A stretch of 64,000 bases of DNA. Source: an uncultured Prevotellaceae bacterium (lineage in GTDB: Bacteria > Bacteroidota > Bacteroidia > Bacteroidales > Bacteroidaceae). A program made the position numbers and the translations under genes. Location of the stretch: assembly GCA_902785695.1 (NCBI GenBank), contig CACZZQ010000006.1:25646-89645 (forward strand), in the 5' to 3' direction. The number at the start of each line of letters is the position of its first letter. Position 1 is the first letter of the stretch. A model generated the notes under the pieces. The model searched no databases and was not told the origin of the DNA. It worked only from the letters and a program-made list of their open reading frames with translations. Of the stretch, positions 50,857-59,335 are shown one piece after another.

Positions 50857-52032
50857 ATGAAGATTCTCTTTCTGACATATCATGGATTTGACCCAGGTAG
50901 CGGTATCAGTAAGAAGATGCTGGCTCAGGTGAAGGGACTGCGTGAGGCAGGACATGAGGTTCATATCTGTTCCTATGACAAGGATGCGTCTGGGCATCAC
51001 TGCCGTTTTGTGGACGATGTGGTGATTCAGGACTACGGTCAGGGCAAGTGGGGCTCTTTGCGACAGCGTCTGCAGATGGGATGTGTTGTGGACTATTGTG
51101 TCCGTGAGGGTATCGAACTGGTCTATGCCCGCAGTTTTATGAATGCCTCGCCAGTGCTCATCCGTCTCTTCGCTGCTTTCCGTCAGCATGGTATCCTGAG
51201 TGTGACCGAGATACCTACCTTTCCATACGATCAGGAATTCGATTCATTGCCAATCAAACATAAGGTGAATCTGTTCGTCGACAAGCTCTTCAGAAAGCAG
51301 TTGGCTGCCCATACCGATGCGATGGTTACCTTTTCAGAAGCGGAAGAGATATTCGGACAGCGCACGATCAATATCAGTAATGGCGTTGATCTTGACAGCA
51401 TCCCGCTGCATCAGCGTGTGGATACCTCAAAGGAGATTCACCTGATAGCCGTTGCCGAGGTTCATCCCTGGCACGGTTTAGACCGTTTGATAGCTGGTTT
51501 AGGGGAGTATTATGAAAAGGTGAAAGGGTTAAAAGGTGAAAAGGTGATAGAAGTTTTCTTCCATGTTGTGGGCGATGTGTGGGATTCCGAGATGTATGGT
51601 ACCAGGTTAGCTCCAGGTTTTGCTCCCATCATCCAGAAATATGGTATAGGTGACAAAGTCGTTTTCCACGGAAAACTGTTCGGTAAAGCCTTGGATGATG
51701 TATTCAGCCAGTGTGCCTTCGCGGTGGGCAGTCTGGCACGTCATCGCAGCGGTATTACCCATCTGAAGACTCTCAAAAACCGCGAATATGCCAGTCGTGG
51801 CATCCCCTTCATTTATTCAGAGTGTGACTCCGATTTCGACAACCAGCCATACGTTTTGAAGGCACCTGCCGATGAGTCACCTGTTGATATACAGTGCATT
51901 GTAGATTTTATCAGGACCTATGACTTTGAACCTTCTGCCATCAGGCAGACGGTGGAACATCTGTCGTGGAAGAATCAGATGCAACAGGTGATAGAAGGGT
52001 TGAAAGTTGAAGAGTTGAAAGTTGAAAATTAA
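50857..52032 (+). CDS. GT4-like glycosyltransferase
   Basis: A 391-residue GT-B-type transferase from the ATG at 50857 (MKILFLTYHGFDPGSGISKK), which is placed about 20 bp after the -7 element. The N-domain has GHEVHICSYDKDASGHH; the C-domain has LIAVAEVHPWHGLDRLIAGL and FHGKLFGKALDDVFSQCAFA, with a weaker E-x7-E region. Two repeats shape it: residues about 220-232 (YEKVKGLKGEKVI) come from an AAAAGGTGAAAG tandem repeat. The C-terminus (EGLKVEELKVEN) and stop lie inside a second tandem repeat, so its natural end may have been replaced. Confidence 0.85.
   Translation: MKILFLTYHGFDPGSGISKKMLAQVKGLREAGHEVHICSYDKDASGHHCRFVDDVVIQDYGQGKWGSLRQRLQMGCVVDYCVREGIELVYARSFMNASPVLIRLFAAFRQHGILSVTEIPTFPYDQEFDSLPIKHKVNLFVDKLFRKQLAAHTDAMVTFSEAEEIFGQRTINISNGVDLDSIPLHQRVDTSKEIHLIAVAEVHPWHGLDRLIAGLGEYYEKVKGLKGEKVIEVFFHVVGDVWDSEMYGTRLAPGFAPIIQKYGIGDKVVFHGKLFGKALDDVFSQCAFAVGSLARHRSGITHLKTLKNREYASRGIPFIYSECDSDFDNQPYVLKAPADESPVDIQCIVDFIRTYDFEPSAIRQTVEHLSWKNQMQQVIEGLKVEELKVEN
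51514..51550. repeat. Family B tandem repeat in the glycosyltransferase gene
   Basis: GAAAAGGTGAAAGGGTTAAA then AAGGTGAAAAGGTGATAG: units of about 8 bp, read in frame. Confidence 0.7.
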
Positions 52033-52040
52033 GAGTTAAG
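51998..52040. repeat. Family B repeat over a gene end
   Basis: GGTTGAAAGTTGAAGA repeated almost exactly, then AGTTAAG units. It supplies the last codons, the stop codon and the whole gap to the next gene. Confidence 0.7.
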
Positions 52041-52045
52041 TATTC

Positions 52046-53185
52046 ATGAAAGTCGTTTACGTCATAGACTCTTTGGCAAGCAAGGGTGGGGCAGAGCGCA
52101 TCCTTAGCGATAAGATGAACTATATGGTGGCTCATTTCGGTTATGAGGTCTATGTCATCACTTGCTATCAGGATGTGGAGAAAAATCCTAATGCCTATTT
52201 CCTTTCTGATCAGGTGAAGCAGATAAACCTCAATATACCGTATTACTCGCAGTATCAGACAGGGTATCCCAAGAGACTCTGGGTCAAACATCGTCTTTAC
52301 AGCCTCCTGTGTGATGAACTGACGACAGCCGTTCAGCGCATTGATCCAGATGTGTTGATAGGACTGGGCTATTTCAATGCCGACCTGGTGTGCAGTATTC
52401 GTTGCAGGGCGTTGAAGGTAGTGGAGTCTCACGAGGCCCGTATCTTCACGATGTCCGACAAAGGCTTGAGCCGTTCTCTTCTCTCGCGTCTCTTTATGCG
52501 TTATTATAAGTACCGCTATTTCCGTCGCATCGAGCGCAAGGCCGACGTGGTGGTGACGCTGACACATGGAGATGCGAAGGAATGGCATCGTGCCCATAGG
52601 ATAGAGGTGATTCCTAACTTTACGATGATGGAGATGCCTCTCGTCAGTTCGTGCGACTCGAAAAGAGTCATTGCTGTAGGGCGACTGGAGTGGCAGAAGG
52701 GATTCGACCGATTGATGGAGGCGTGGCAGATGGTGGAGCGAATGCATCCCGATTGGCAACTCTCAATCTATGGATCAGGGACGTTGAGGGAAGCATTGGA
52801 GCATCAAATACAGGAGTTGGCATTACGGCAGGTGGTCATTCATAATTTCACGCCTTCCATTGCCGAGGCTTATGCCGAGAGTTCCGTCTTTGTGTTGAGT
52901 TCTCGTTTCGAAGGTTTTGGACTTGTGTTGATTGAAGCGATGAAGGCAGGCCTTCCCTGTGTCACATTCGACTGCCCGTTTGGTCCCAGTGACGTGGTGG
53001 TCGATGGTGAGTGTGGCTTTGTGGTGACCGATGGTGACATACCGCAGTTGGCCCATATGTTAACTCGCTTGATAGAGGATGGCAATTTGCGGAAACAATT
53101 CTCAAAGGCGGTTTTGGAACGTGTCAAAGTCTTCGATGTGGATGTGGTGATGCAACAGTGGAAGACCTTGTTCGAACATCGGTGA
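52046..53185 (+). CDS. GT4-family glycosyltransferase
   Basis: A 379-residue GT-B transferase starting MKVVYVIDSLASKGGAERIL, 13 bp after the preceding glycosyltransferase gene. The donor domain has VIAVGRLEWQKGFDRLMEAW, LSIYGSGTLREALEHQI and SSRFEGFGLVLIEAMKAGLP (E-x7-E). The GGAERILS loop is the acceptor-side signature. Same operon as the preceding gene, and convergent with the GT2 gene (1 bp between). Sugar specificity unknown. Confidence 0.92.
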   Translation: MKVVYVIDSLASKGGAERILSDKMNYMVAHFGYEVYVITCYQDVEKNPNAYFLSDQVKQINLNIPYYSQYQTGYPKRLWVKHRLYSLLCDELTTAVQRIDPDVLIGLGYFNADLVCSIRCRALKVVESHEARIFTMSDKGLSRSLLSRLFMRYYKYRYFRRIERKADVVVTLTHGDAKEWHRAHRIEVIPNFTMMEMPLVSSCDSKRVIAVGRLEWQKGFDRLMEAWQMVERMHPDWQLSIYGSGTLREALEHQIQELALRQVVIHNFTPSIAEAYAESSVFVLSSRFEGFGLVLIEAMKAGLPCVTFDCPFGPSDVVVDGECGFVVTDGDIPQLAHMLTRLIEDGNLRKQFSKAVLERVKVFDVDVVMQQWKTLFEHR

Positions 53186-53186
53186 A

Positions 53187-54155
53187 CTATAGTGACCGTA
53201 TCTTCAGATAGGCCGACGGCATGAGTCTGAACATGAGCGACACCAGTCGCTGTTTGATGCCGTTGGTGAACCTCAGGTGGGGTATATGCTGCTTCAGGTC
53301 GTTGATAATGCTTTTCCTTTCTGCCATTAGCTCTGGGTTGTGGGTGATATACCATACCTCTATAGAGAACGTGGCAAAAAGGATTTCCATCAGTTTGTGG
53401 TTCTGCTCCTCAGTCAGTGACATCCTGTCTTTGAGTTCCCAAAGCCGTGCCATACCTTGATGAAAGCCCATGACCTTCTCTTTGCTGATAGCCGAACAGA
53501 TGGAGCCTGGCCGTTGTCTGTAGATATAGAAGAGATGACTGGTCTTGACACAACAGCTTGCTTTCAGATAGCATTCTGTGGTGAAAGGCACGTCCTCAAA
53601 GTAGATGCCTGGAATGAAGCGTAGGTTGTGTTCGTCGAGGAACGACTTTCTGTAGAGCGTGCGCCAAACGTAGCATTCTCGTGGGTTCAGGTGGTTGACA
53701 AAGAGGTCGATGCCTGCCACCGTACTGCTCCTGTAGAGAGCTGTTGGAATCTTCTCACCATTGCTGATGCTCTGGTCATCCTGTTTGATGAAGTTGGCAA
53801 CAACCAGGTCGGAATGATGCTGGAAAGCATCCTGTAGCAAGGGCTCTAAGCTGTTGGCTACCAACAGGTCATCGGAATCGAGAAACAGAACATATTCGCC
53901 GGTGGCTTTGTCGAGTCCTGTGTTGCGAGCTGCTGACAGGCCCTGGTTTTCCTGTTCTACGATGAATACGTTCTGATGTTTTGTGATAATGTCGGCAATA
54001 CGTCCAAAACTGTCGTCACGTGTACCGTCATCCACCAGTATCACCTCAAAGTCATCATCGTTCAGCCCTTGCATGAAAATACTTTCCACGCAAGCCCTGA
54101 TATAATTCTCCACCTGATAGACAGGTACGATAATGGTTAGTTTATAGTTGCTCAT
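53187..54155 (-). CDS. GT2-family glycosyltransferase
   Basis: A 322-residue GT-A fold transferase. Start at 54155 (MSNYKLTIIVPVYQVENYIR), the usual GT2 beginning; the longer frame runs into the preceding gene. Motifs: VILVDDGTRDDS (nucleotide-binding Asp), NQGLSAARNTGLDKATGEYV, FLDSDDLL (DxD) and FEDVPFTTECYLKA. Typical of LPS or capsule side-chain synthesis. Encoded 14 bp after the GT32-like gene on the same strand. Confidence 0.92.
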   Translation of the reverse strand: MSNYKLTIIVPVYQVENYIRACVESIFMQGLNDDDFEVILVDDGTRDDSFGRIADIITKHQNVFIVEQENQGLSAARNTGLDKATGEYVLFLDSDDLLVANSLEPLLQDAFQHHSDLVVANFIKQDDQSISNGEKIPTALYRSSTVAGIDLFVNHLNPRECYVWRTLYRKSFLDEHNLRFIPGIYFEDVPFTTECYLKASCCVKTSHLFYIYRQRPGSICSAISKEKVMGFHQGMARLWELKDRMSLTEEQNHKLMEILFATFSIEVWYITHNPELMAERKSIINDLKQHIPHLRFTNGIKQRLVSLMFRLMPSAYLKIRSL

Positions 54156-54169
54156 TCCCTTGTTATTGA

Positions 54170-54931
54170 TTATTTGAACCGCCACGGCATCAGCAGCCGT
54201 TCGGCCTGCCTGATGGCTTGATAGCCAAAGATGCGTATTAGGAACGTACGTGTGCGATAGTAGGCCTTGGCCTTCGGCGAGAACCACGAGTTCTGGTAGT
54301 GATGGATGGCGTAGGTGTAAGGTGTCAGCTCCACTTCGCGTGAGTCGAAGACCTTTGGTGAGAAATAGGCATCGTTCATCACAAGCACCTCTTTCTGGAA
54401 GTCCTGCTTGCGAATCTGCTGACTCTCGTCTAGCGACAATACCCGCAGTGGCTTCAGTTGCTTGATTTGTTCGTCCATGATTTCCGGTAACTTGCGGATG
54501 TCCAGTGTCCCATCGGCTTTCACGAAATGCCGCCCATCATAATAGTCCAGACATTTCTTGATCCAGTCGCAGCCTTTCTCGGCACCCATGATGGCAGCTT
54601 CTGGTGTTCCTGCTTTCTCAGCTCCTATAAAATAGGGCAAGTCAAGCAAATCATCGAAGCGTTTCAACACCTCGACATCCGAGTCCAGATAGATGCCGCC
54701 CTCATGGTAGAGGGCATAGAAGCGGATATAGTCGGCAGCAAAGGCATACTTCTTCTTCTCAAAGGCCTCGCGCACCCACGGCGATTGGCTCAGATCAAAG
54801 TGCTTAGTGTCCCATAGCACTATCTCGTAGTCGGGAAGCACTTTTTTCCAAGAGTCGATACAGCGTGCTATTTTCGCAGGATAGGCATCGCCGCTAAGCC
54901 AGCATAAGTGTAACTTTTTAGGTATCATCAT
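54170..54931 (-). CDS. GT32-like glycosyltransferase (DXD sugar-binding region)
   Basis: A 253-residue transferase of the Gly_transf_sug/OCH1-like group. IPKKLHLCWLSGDAYPAKIA opens the family; YAFAADYIRFYALYHEGGIY is followed by LDSDVEV with the metal-binding DxD. Two consecutive ATGs start the frame (54931 and 54928). The promoter lies so close that the second would be at or next to the transcript start, suggesting a leaderless mRNA. It is followed by the GT2 gene. Confidence 0.87.
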   Translation of the reverse strand: MMIPKKLHLCWLSGDAYPAKIARCIDSWKKVLPDYEIVLWDTKHFDLSQSPWVREAFEKKKYAFAADYIRFYALYHEGGIYLDSDVEVLKRFDDLLDLPYFIGAEKAGTPEAAIMGAEKGCDWIKKCLDYYDGRHFVKADGTLDIRKLPEIMDEQIKQLKPLRVLSLDESQQIRKQDFQKEVLVMNDAYFSPKVFDSREVELTPYTYAIHHYQNSWFSPKAKAYYRTRTFLIRIFGYQAIRQAERLLMPWRFK

Positions 54932-54932
54932 G

Positions 54933-54963
54933 CAAAAATACGTAGAAAAGTTGATACTTCAAA
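54933..54963 (-). promoter_or_regulatory. Promoter of the GT32/GT2 operon
   Basis: TTTG (54960-54963) and TATTTTTG (54933-54940), 19-bp spacer. The -7 element ends 1 bp before the first possible ATG. Confidence 0.72.
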
Positions 54964-54981
54964 ATATTTTTGCTACTTTTG
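54951..54981 (+). promoter_or_regulatory. Promoter of the GT2-mfd genes, overlapping the divergent one
   Basis: TTG (54951-54953) and TACTTTTG (54974-54981), 20-bp spacer; overlaps the opposing promoter. Confidence 0.68.
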
Positions 54982-54998
54982 CAGAAAAACTTTTTCTC

Positions 54999-55856
54999 AT
55001 GTCGAAATGGTACGATAAATATATGACCATCTACGGGAAGCCTTTCAGCGAGGTATCCCAGCAGGTGATTAGTGATACCCGCGAGCGGCTGGCTCGTCTG
55101 CAGAGTCCGGAGCCTCTGGCCTCTATCGTGGTGATTGCCTATAATGAGGAGACCCATCTTCAGGCCTGTCTTTGGGCATTGAGTGAGATTCAGTGTAAGT
55201 ATCCCGTTGAGATTATCGGTGTTGACAATGACTCCAGCGACCGTACGGCAGAGATATACGAAAATTCCGGCATACCTTATTATACAGAATATCAGCATTC
55301 TTGCGGCTATGCCCGCCGTTGCGGTTTGCAACATGCCAAAGGACGTTTCTATTTCGATGTGGACAGTGACACGCTCTATCCTCCTCAGTACTATGAGGTG
55401 ATGCTCAATCATTTGCTGCAGCCTGGTGTGTCGTGTGTATCAGCTACGTGGAGCTATTTCCCTGATGCCAACCATTCTGCCCTGGGACTGAAACTCTTCG
55501 AACTGTCGCGAGATATCTTCCTCTGGGTTCAGCATTTCAAACGCCCGGAGCTGTCGGTGCGTGGACTGGTATTCGCCTATAATGCCGACTACGGCCGCAA
55601 GGAACCTTATCGTGTGGACATTATCAGAGGCGAGGATGGTTCAATGGCACTGGCTCTGAAGAAATACGGAAAGATCAAGTTCGTACGCGACAGTCGTTGT
55701 CGGGCTATCACAGGCTACGGTACTATAGGTCAGCAGTCCCTTCTCAGTAGTTTTGTCAATCATGTGAAGGTTCAGATGCGTGGCATCACCCGCATCTTCC
55801 ACAAGACCGATCATTACGATGATGCAGAGGATAACTTGGTGAAAAACAAACAATGA
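54999..55856 (+). CDS. GT2-family glycosyltransferase
   Basis: A 285-residue GT-A transferase, started at 54999 (MSKWYDKYMTIYGKPFSEVS) because the -7 element at 54974 excludes upstream codons. Motifs: ASIVVIAYNEETHLQACLWA, IIGVDNDSSDRTAEI and FYFDVDSDTLYPPQYYEVML (DxD), then a variable C-terminus. It probably extends a surface glycan. Its stop codon overlaps the mfd start (ATGA), so a DNA-repair gene is translationally coupled to it. Confidence 0.9.
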   Translation: MSKWYDKYMTIYGKPFSEVSQQVISDTRERLARLQSPEPLASIVVIAYNEETHLQACLWALSEIQCKYPVEIIGVDNDSSDRTAEIYENSGIPYYTEYQHSCGYARRCGLQHAKGRFYFDVDSDTLYPPQYYEVMLNHLLQPGVSCVSATWSYFPDANHSALGLKLFELSRDIFLWVQHFKRPELSVRGLVFAYNADYGRKEPYRVDIIRGEDGSMALALKKYGKIKFVRDSRCRAITGYGTIGQQSLLSSFVNHVKVQMRGITRIFHKTDHYDDAEDNLVKNKQ

Positions 55857-58800
55857 ATATACAGGAACTACAACAGCTCTATGCCCATAAGCCGCAGGTG
55901 TCGGCATTGGCAAAAGCCATAGAAAAGACCTCTTTGCAGACAATATCGCTTGACGGTCTCTTGGCTTCTTCTGCACCGATGGTGTTCAGTGCGCTGGCTT
56001 TGAAGAGCAGTGCGCGTCTGCTCTTCATCATGCAGGATGCCGAGGAAGCCGGTTATTTTTACCACGACCTCTGTCAGGTGATGGGCGAGCAGCAGGTGCT
56101 CTTCTTCCCTTCAAGCTACAAACGTGCTATCAAATACGGTCAGAAAGACCCCGCCAGCGAGATTCTTCGTACGGAGGTACTCACTCTCCGTTCCCAGTAC
56201 ATAGTGTCTTATCCTGAAGCTCTTGCCGAGATGGTAGTCACACGTAAGCAGTTGGATGCCCGCCGTCTGACGCTCACCCAAGACCAGCATATCAGTGTCG
56301 ACGGCATCTGCAAGACCCTTCGCGAGTATGGCTTCCGCGAGGTGGACTACGTCTATGAACCCGGTCAGTTTGCCCTGCGTGGTTCTATTCTCGATGTCTA
56401 TTCCTTTAGCCATGAGTACCCTTTCCGCATCGATTTCTTTGGCGATGACATCGAATCCATCCGTACGTTTGAGGTCGAGAATCAGTTGTCCAAGGAGCGT
56501 TGCAATAGCGTGGACATCGTGCCTGAGCTTACTGCCGTAGAAGAGAAAGAGTCCATTCTGAAGTTCTTGCCTCAAGACACCCTGTTGGTGACGAAAGACC
56601 TGCAGTTCGTGCGTGAGTCTATTGAGCGCACCTATCAGGAGGGCTTTTCTGCTCAGGCTATGCAGGAGCGTATGGCTGAGGCTACCGAGATGGAGCAGCG
56701 CGAAATAGAGAAGGAGATGCAGCGTGACAGCCAGATTATCACCGGTTCGCAGTTTGACAAGGATGCCGTGCCTTTCCGAAAAATTCTGTTAAGCGGTAAG
56801 GGGCAAGAGGGTAGGGTCAAGAGGGTAGATGAATCAATTCTCAATTCTCAATTCTCAATTCTCAATTTTGACATCAAGCCCCAGCCTTTGTTCCATAAGA
56901 ACTTCGAACTGCTGTTGCAAACTCTCGAAGACTATTTGCTCCAAGGTTTCAAACTCTATATCCTGGCTGATAGTGCCAAGCAGCAGGAACGTTTGAAGGA
57001 TATCTTTGCTGAGATGAATCAAGGCATTGAGTTCATTCCTGTTGACAAGACGCTCCACGAGGGCTTCATTGATGTCGATGCCCGCCTGTGTCTGTTTACC
57101 GATCATCAGATTTTCGACCGTTTCCATAAGTACAACCTTAAGAGTGACAAGGCTCGCAGTGGTAAGGTGGCACTCACGCTGAAGGAGATTCAGCAGTTCG
57201 AGGTGGGCGACTACGTGGTGCATGTAGATCACGGCATCGGCAAGTTTGGAGGTTTGGTGCGTATGCCCCTCCCTTCGGGAGGGGATAGGGGTGGGCCCGG
57301 CTTCCAGGAGATGATAAAAATCATCTACCAGCGTGGCGATGCCATCTACGTCAGCATCCACTCTTTATATAAGGTATCGAAATACAAGTCGCAGGAAGAC
57401 GGTCAGCAGCCGCGAATGTCTACGTTGGGCACAGGCCAGTGGGAACGCTTGAAGGAGCGCACCAAGAAGCATATCAAGGACATCGCCCGCGACCTCATCA
57501 AACTCTATGCCGCCCGTCGTCATCAGAAAGGCTTTGCCTTCAGTCATGATACCTACCTGCAACATGAGCTCGAGGCTTCATTCCTCTATGAGGATACCCC
57601 CGACCAGCTCAAGGCAACGCAGGATGTGAAGGCCGATATGGAGATGCAGAAACCCATGGACCGACTGGTATGTGGCGATGTGGGCTTTGGTAAGACCGAG
57701 GTGGCTGTGCGTGCTGCCTTTAAGGCTGCTGTCGATGGCAAACAGGTGGCAGTGATGGTGCCTACCACCGTCTTGGCCTATCAGCATTATCGCACCTTTT
57801 CATCACGCCTGAAGGATATGCCAGTGCGTGTGGATTATCTCACACGAGCCCGTACCACGAAGCAGACAACGGCTCTGCTGAAAGACCTGGCTGATGGTAA
57901 GGTGGATATCCTTATTGGTACCCATAAACTTATTGGCAAGACGGTGAAGTTCAAGGACTTGGGACTGCTTATCATTGACGAGGAACAGAAATTCGGCGTA
58001 TCCACCAAAGAAAAACTTCGCCAGATGAAGACCAACGTCGACACCCTTACCATGAGTGCTACGCCTATTCCCCGTACCTTGCAGTTCTCGCTTGTGGGTG
58101 CTCGCGACCTCAGCGTCATCCAGACACCACCGCCTAACCGCTATCCCATTCAGACAGAGATACATACCTTCTCGGCAGAGATTATCACCGATGCCATCAA
58201 CTTCGAGATGAGTCGCAACGGACAGGTCTATTTTGTCAATAACCGCATCAGCGACCTGACGCATATCGCCGAGATGATTCATAAGTACATCCCCGACTGT
58301 CGCGTTGCCGTGGGTCACGGACAGATGAAGCCCGAGGAATTAGAAAAGATTATCCTCGACTTCTCCAACTACGATTACGATGTACTGCTCTCTACCACGA
58401 TTGTAGAGAATGGTATCGACATCCCTAATGCTAACACCATTATTATTAATAGTGCTCAGTATTTTGGGCTCTCCGACCTTCATCAGATGCGTGGTCGTGT
58501 GGGTCGAGGCAATCGCAAGGCCTTCTGTTACCTCTTGGCACCACCCCTTTCTGCCCTTCCCGTCGACAGCCGTCGCCGTTTGGAGGCCCTCGAGAATTTC
58601 TCCGACTTGGGCAGCGGCATCAACATTGCCATGCAAGACCTTGACATCCGTGGTGCCGGTAACCTCCTTGGTGCCGAGCAGAGCGGCTTTATCTCCGACT
58701 TGGGCTACGAGACTTACCAGAAGATTCTCAATGAGGCGATGGCGGAGTTGAGGAATGAAGAGCCCACCCTTAGCCCCTCCCCAAGGGAGGGGAATGCAAA

Positions 58801-59335
58801 TAGTCCTTCCGTAGAAAAAACTTTTAGCAAAGCTAATCAATCCCCCCTCCCTTGGGGAGGGGAAGGGGGTGGGCTCTGGGTCTCCGACTGTGCCCTCGAG
58901 TCCGACCTCGAGATGTATTTCCCCGACCAGTATGTACCAAGCGACTCAGAGCGTATGCTGCTCTATCGTGAGCTCGACAATACCCGTAACGATCAGGAGC
59001 TGGAGGCCTATCGTCAACGCCTTATAGACCGCTTCGGACAGTTGCCCCCGCAGGCCGAGGAACTGCTGCAGGTGGTGTCTCTCCGTCGCTACGGAAAACT
59101 GTTGGGATGCGAGAAAATCATGTTGAAGCAAGGGCGTATGTTCCTTTATTTCGTGAGCAACGCCCGCAGCCCGTTCTATCAGAGCGATACGTTCGGTCGC
59201 ATCATCGACTATGCCACACAGAATGTCCGTCGCTGCAACCTGCGCGAGAAGGACGGCAAGCGTTCTATGGTCATTGCCGACGTACCTACTGTAGGCGAGG
59301 GTGTGAAAGTGCTGAAAGCAATCATTCAATCATAG
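55853..59335 (+). CDS. mfd: Transcription-repair coupling factor Mfd
   Basis: An 1160-residue DNA translocase that removes stalled RNA polymerase and recruits UvrA. N-terminal UvrB-like domains (LLFIMQDAEEAGYFYHDLCQ, YVYEPGQFALRGSILDVYSF); CarD-like RNA-polymerase-interacting domain around residues 445-540 (GDYVVHVDHGIGKFGG). Helicase lobe 1 has GDVGFGKTEVAVRAAF (about 607-622) and LLIIDEEQKFG; lobe 2 has LSTTIVENGIDIPNANT and HQMRGRVGRGNRKAF. TRCF domain at the C-terminus. Three insertions: residues about 313-339 (AT-rich tandem repeat), 471-483 (inside the CarD-like domain) and 969-1008 (between translocase and TRCF domain). Core motifs are intact, so it should be functional. Confidence 0.96.
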   Translation: MNIQELQQLYAHKPQVSALAKAIEKTSLQTISLDGLLASSAPMVFSALALKSSARLLFIMQDAEEAGYFYHDLCQVMGEQQVLFFPSSYKRAIKYGQKDPASEILRTEVLTLRSQYIVSYPEALAEMVVTRKQLDARRLTLTQDQHISVDGICKTLREYGFREVDYVYEPGQFALRGSILDVYSFSHEYPFRIDFFGDDIESIRTFEVENQLSKERCNSVDIVPELTAVEEKESILKFLPQDTLLVTKDLQFVRESIERTYQEGFSAQAMQERMAEATEMEQREIEKEMQRDSQIITGSQFDKDAVPFRKILLSGKGQEGRVKRVDESILNSQFSILNFDIKPQPLFHKNFELLLQTLEDYLLQGFKLYILADSAKQQERLKDIFAEMNQGIEFIPVDKTLHEGFIDVDARLCLFTDHQIFDRFHKYNLKSDKARSGKVALTLKEIQQFEVGDYVVHVDHGIGKFGGLVRMPLPSGGDRGGPGFQEMIKIIYQRGDAIYVSIHSLYKVSKYKSQEDGQQPRMSTLGTGQWERLKERTKKHIKDIARDLIKLYAARRHQKGFAFSHDTYLQHELEASFLYEDTPDQLKATQDVKADMEMQKPMDRLVCGDVGFGKTEVAVRAAFKAAVDGKQVAVMVPTTVLAYQHYRTFSSRLKDMPVRVDYLTRARTTKQTTALLKDLADGKVDILIGTHKLIGKTVKFKDLGLLIIDEEQKFGVSTKEKLRQMKTNVDTLTMSATPIPRTLQFSLVGARDLSVIQTPPPNRYPIQTEIHTFSAEIITDAINFEMSRNGQVYFVNNRISDLTHIAEMIHKYIPDCRVAVGHGQMKPEELEKIILDFSNYDYDVLLSTTIVENGIDIPNANTIIINSAQYFGLSDLHQMRGRVGRGNRKAFCYLLAPPLSALPVDSRRRLEALENFSDLGSGINIAMQDLDIRGAGNLLGAEQSGFISDLGYETYQKILNEAMAELRNEEPTLSPSPREGNANSPSVEKTFSKANQSPLPWGGEGGGLWVSDCALESDLEMYFPDQYVPSDSERMLLYRELDNTRNDQELEAYRQRLIDRFGQLPPQAEELLQVVSLRRYGKLLGCEKIMLKQGRMFLYFVSNARSPFYQSDTFGRIIDYATQNVRRCNLREKDGKRSMVIADVPTVGEGVKVLKAIIQS
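56791..56869. repeat. Family B composite repeat in mfd
   Basis: Two CAAGAGGGTAG units, then five TCAATTC heptads, read in frame as GQEGRVKRVDESILNSQFSI. Confidence 0.75.
57263..57300. repeat. Family A single-arm element in mfd
   Basis: CCCCTCCCTTCGGGAGGGG followed by ATAGGGGTGGGC, in frame inside the CarD-like domain (MPLPSGGDRGG). Confidence 0.75.
58759..58875. repeat. Family A two-arm element in mfd (best-preserved copy)
   Basis: Both ends start GAGCCCACCC when read inward. The arms (58759-58796 and 58838-58875) match over about 34 bp, including CCCCTCCCCAAGGGAGGGG. 117 bp = 39 codons, no stop. Confidence 0.88.
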
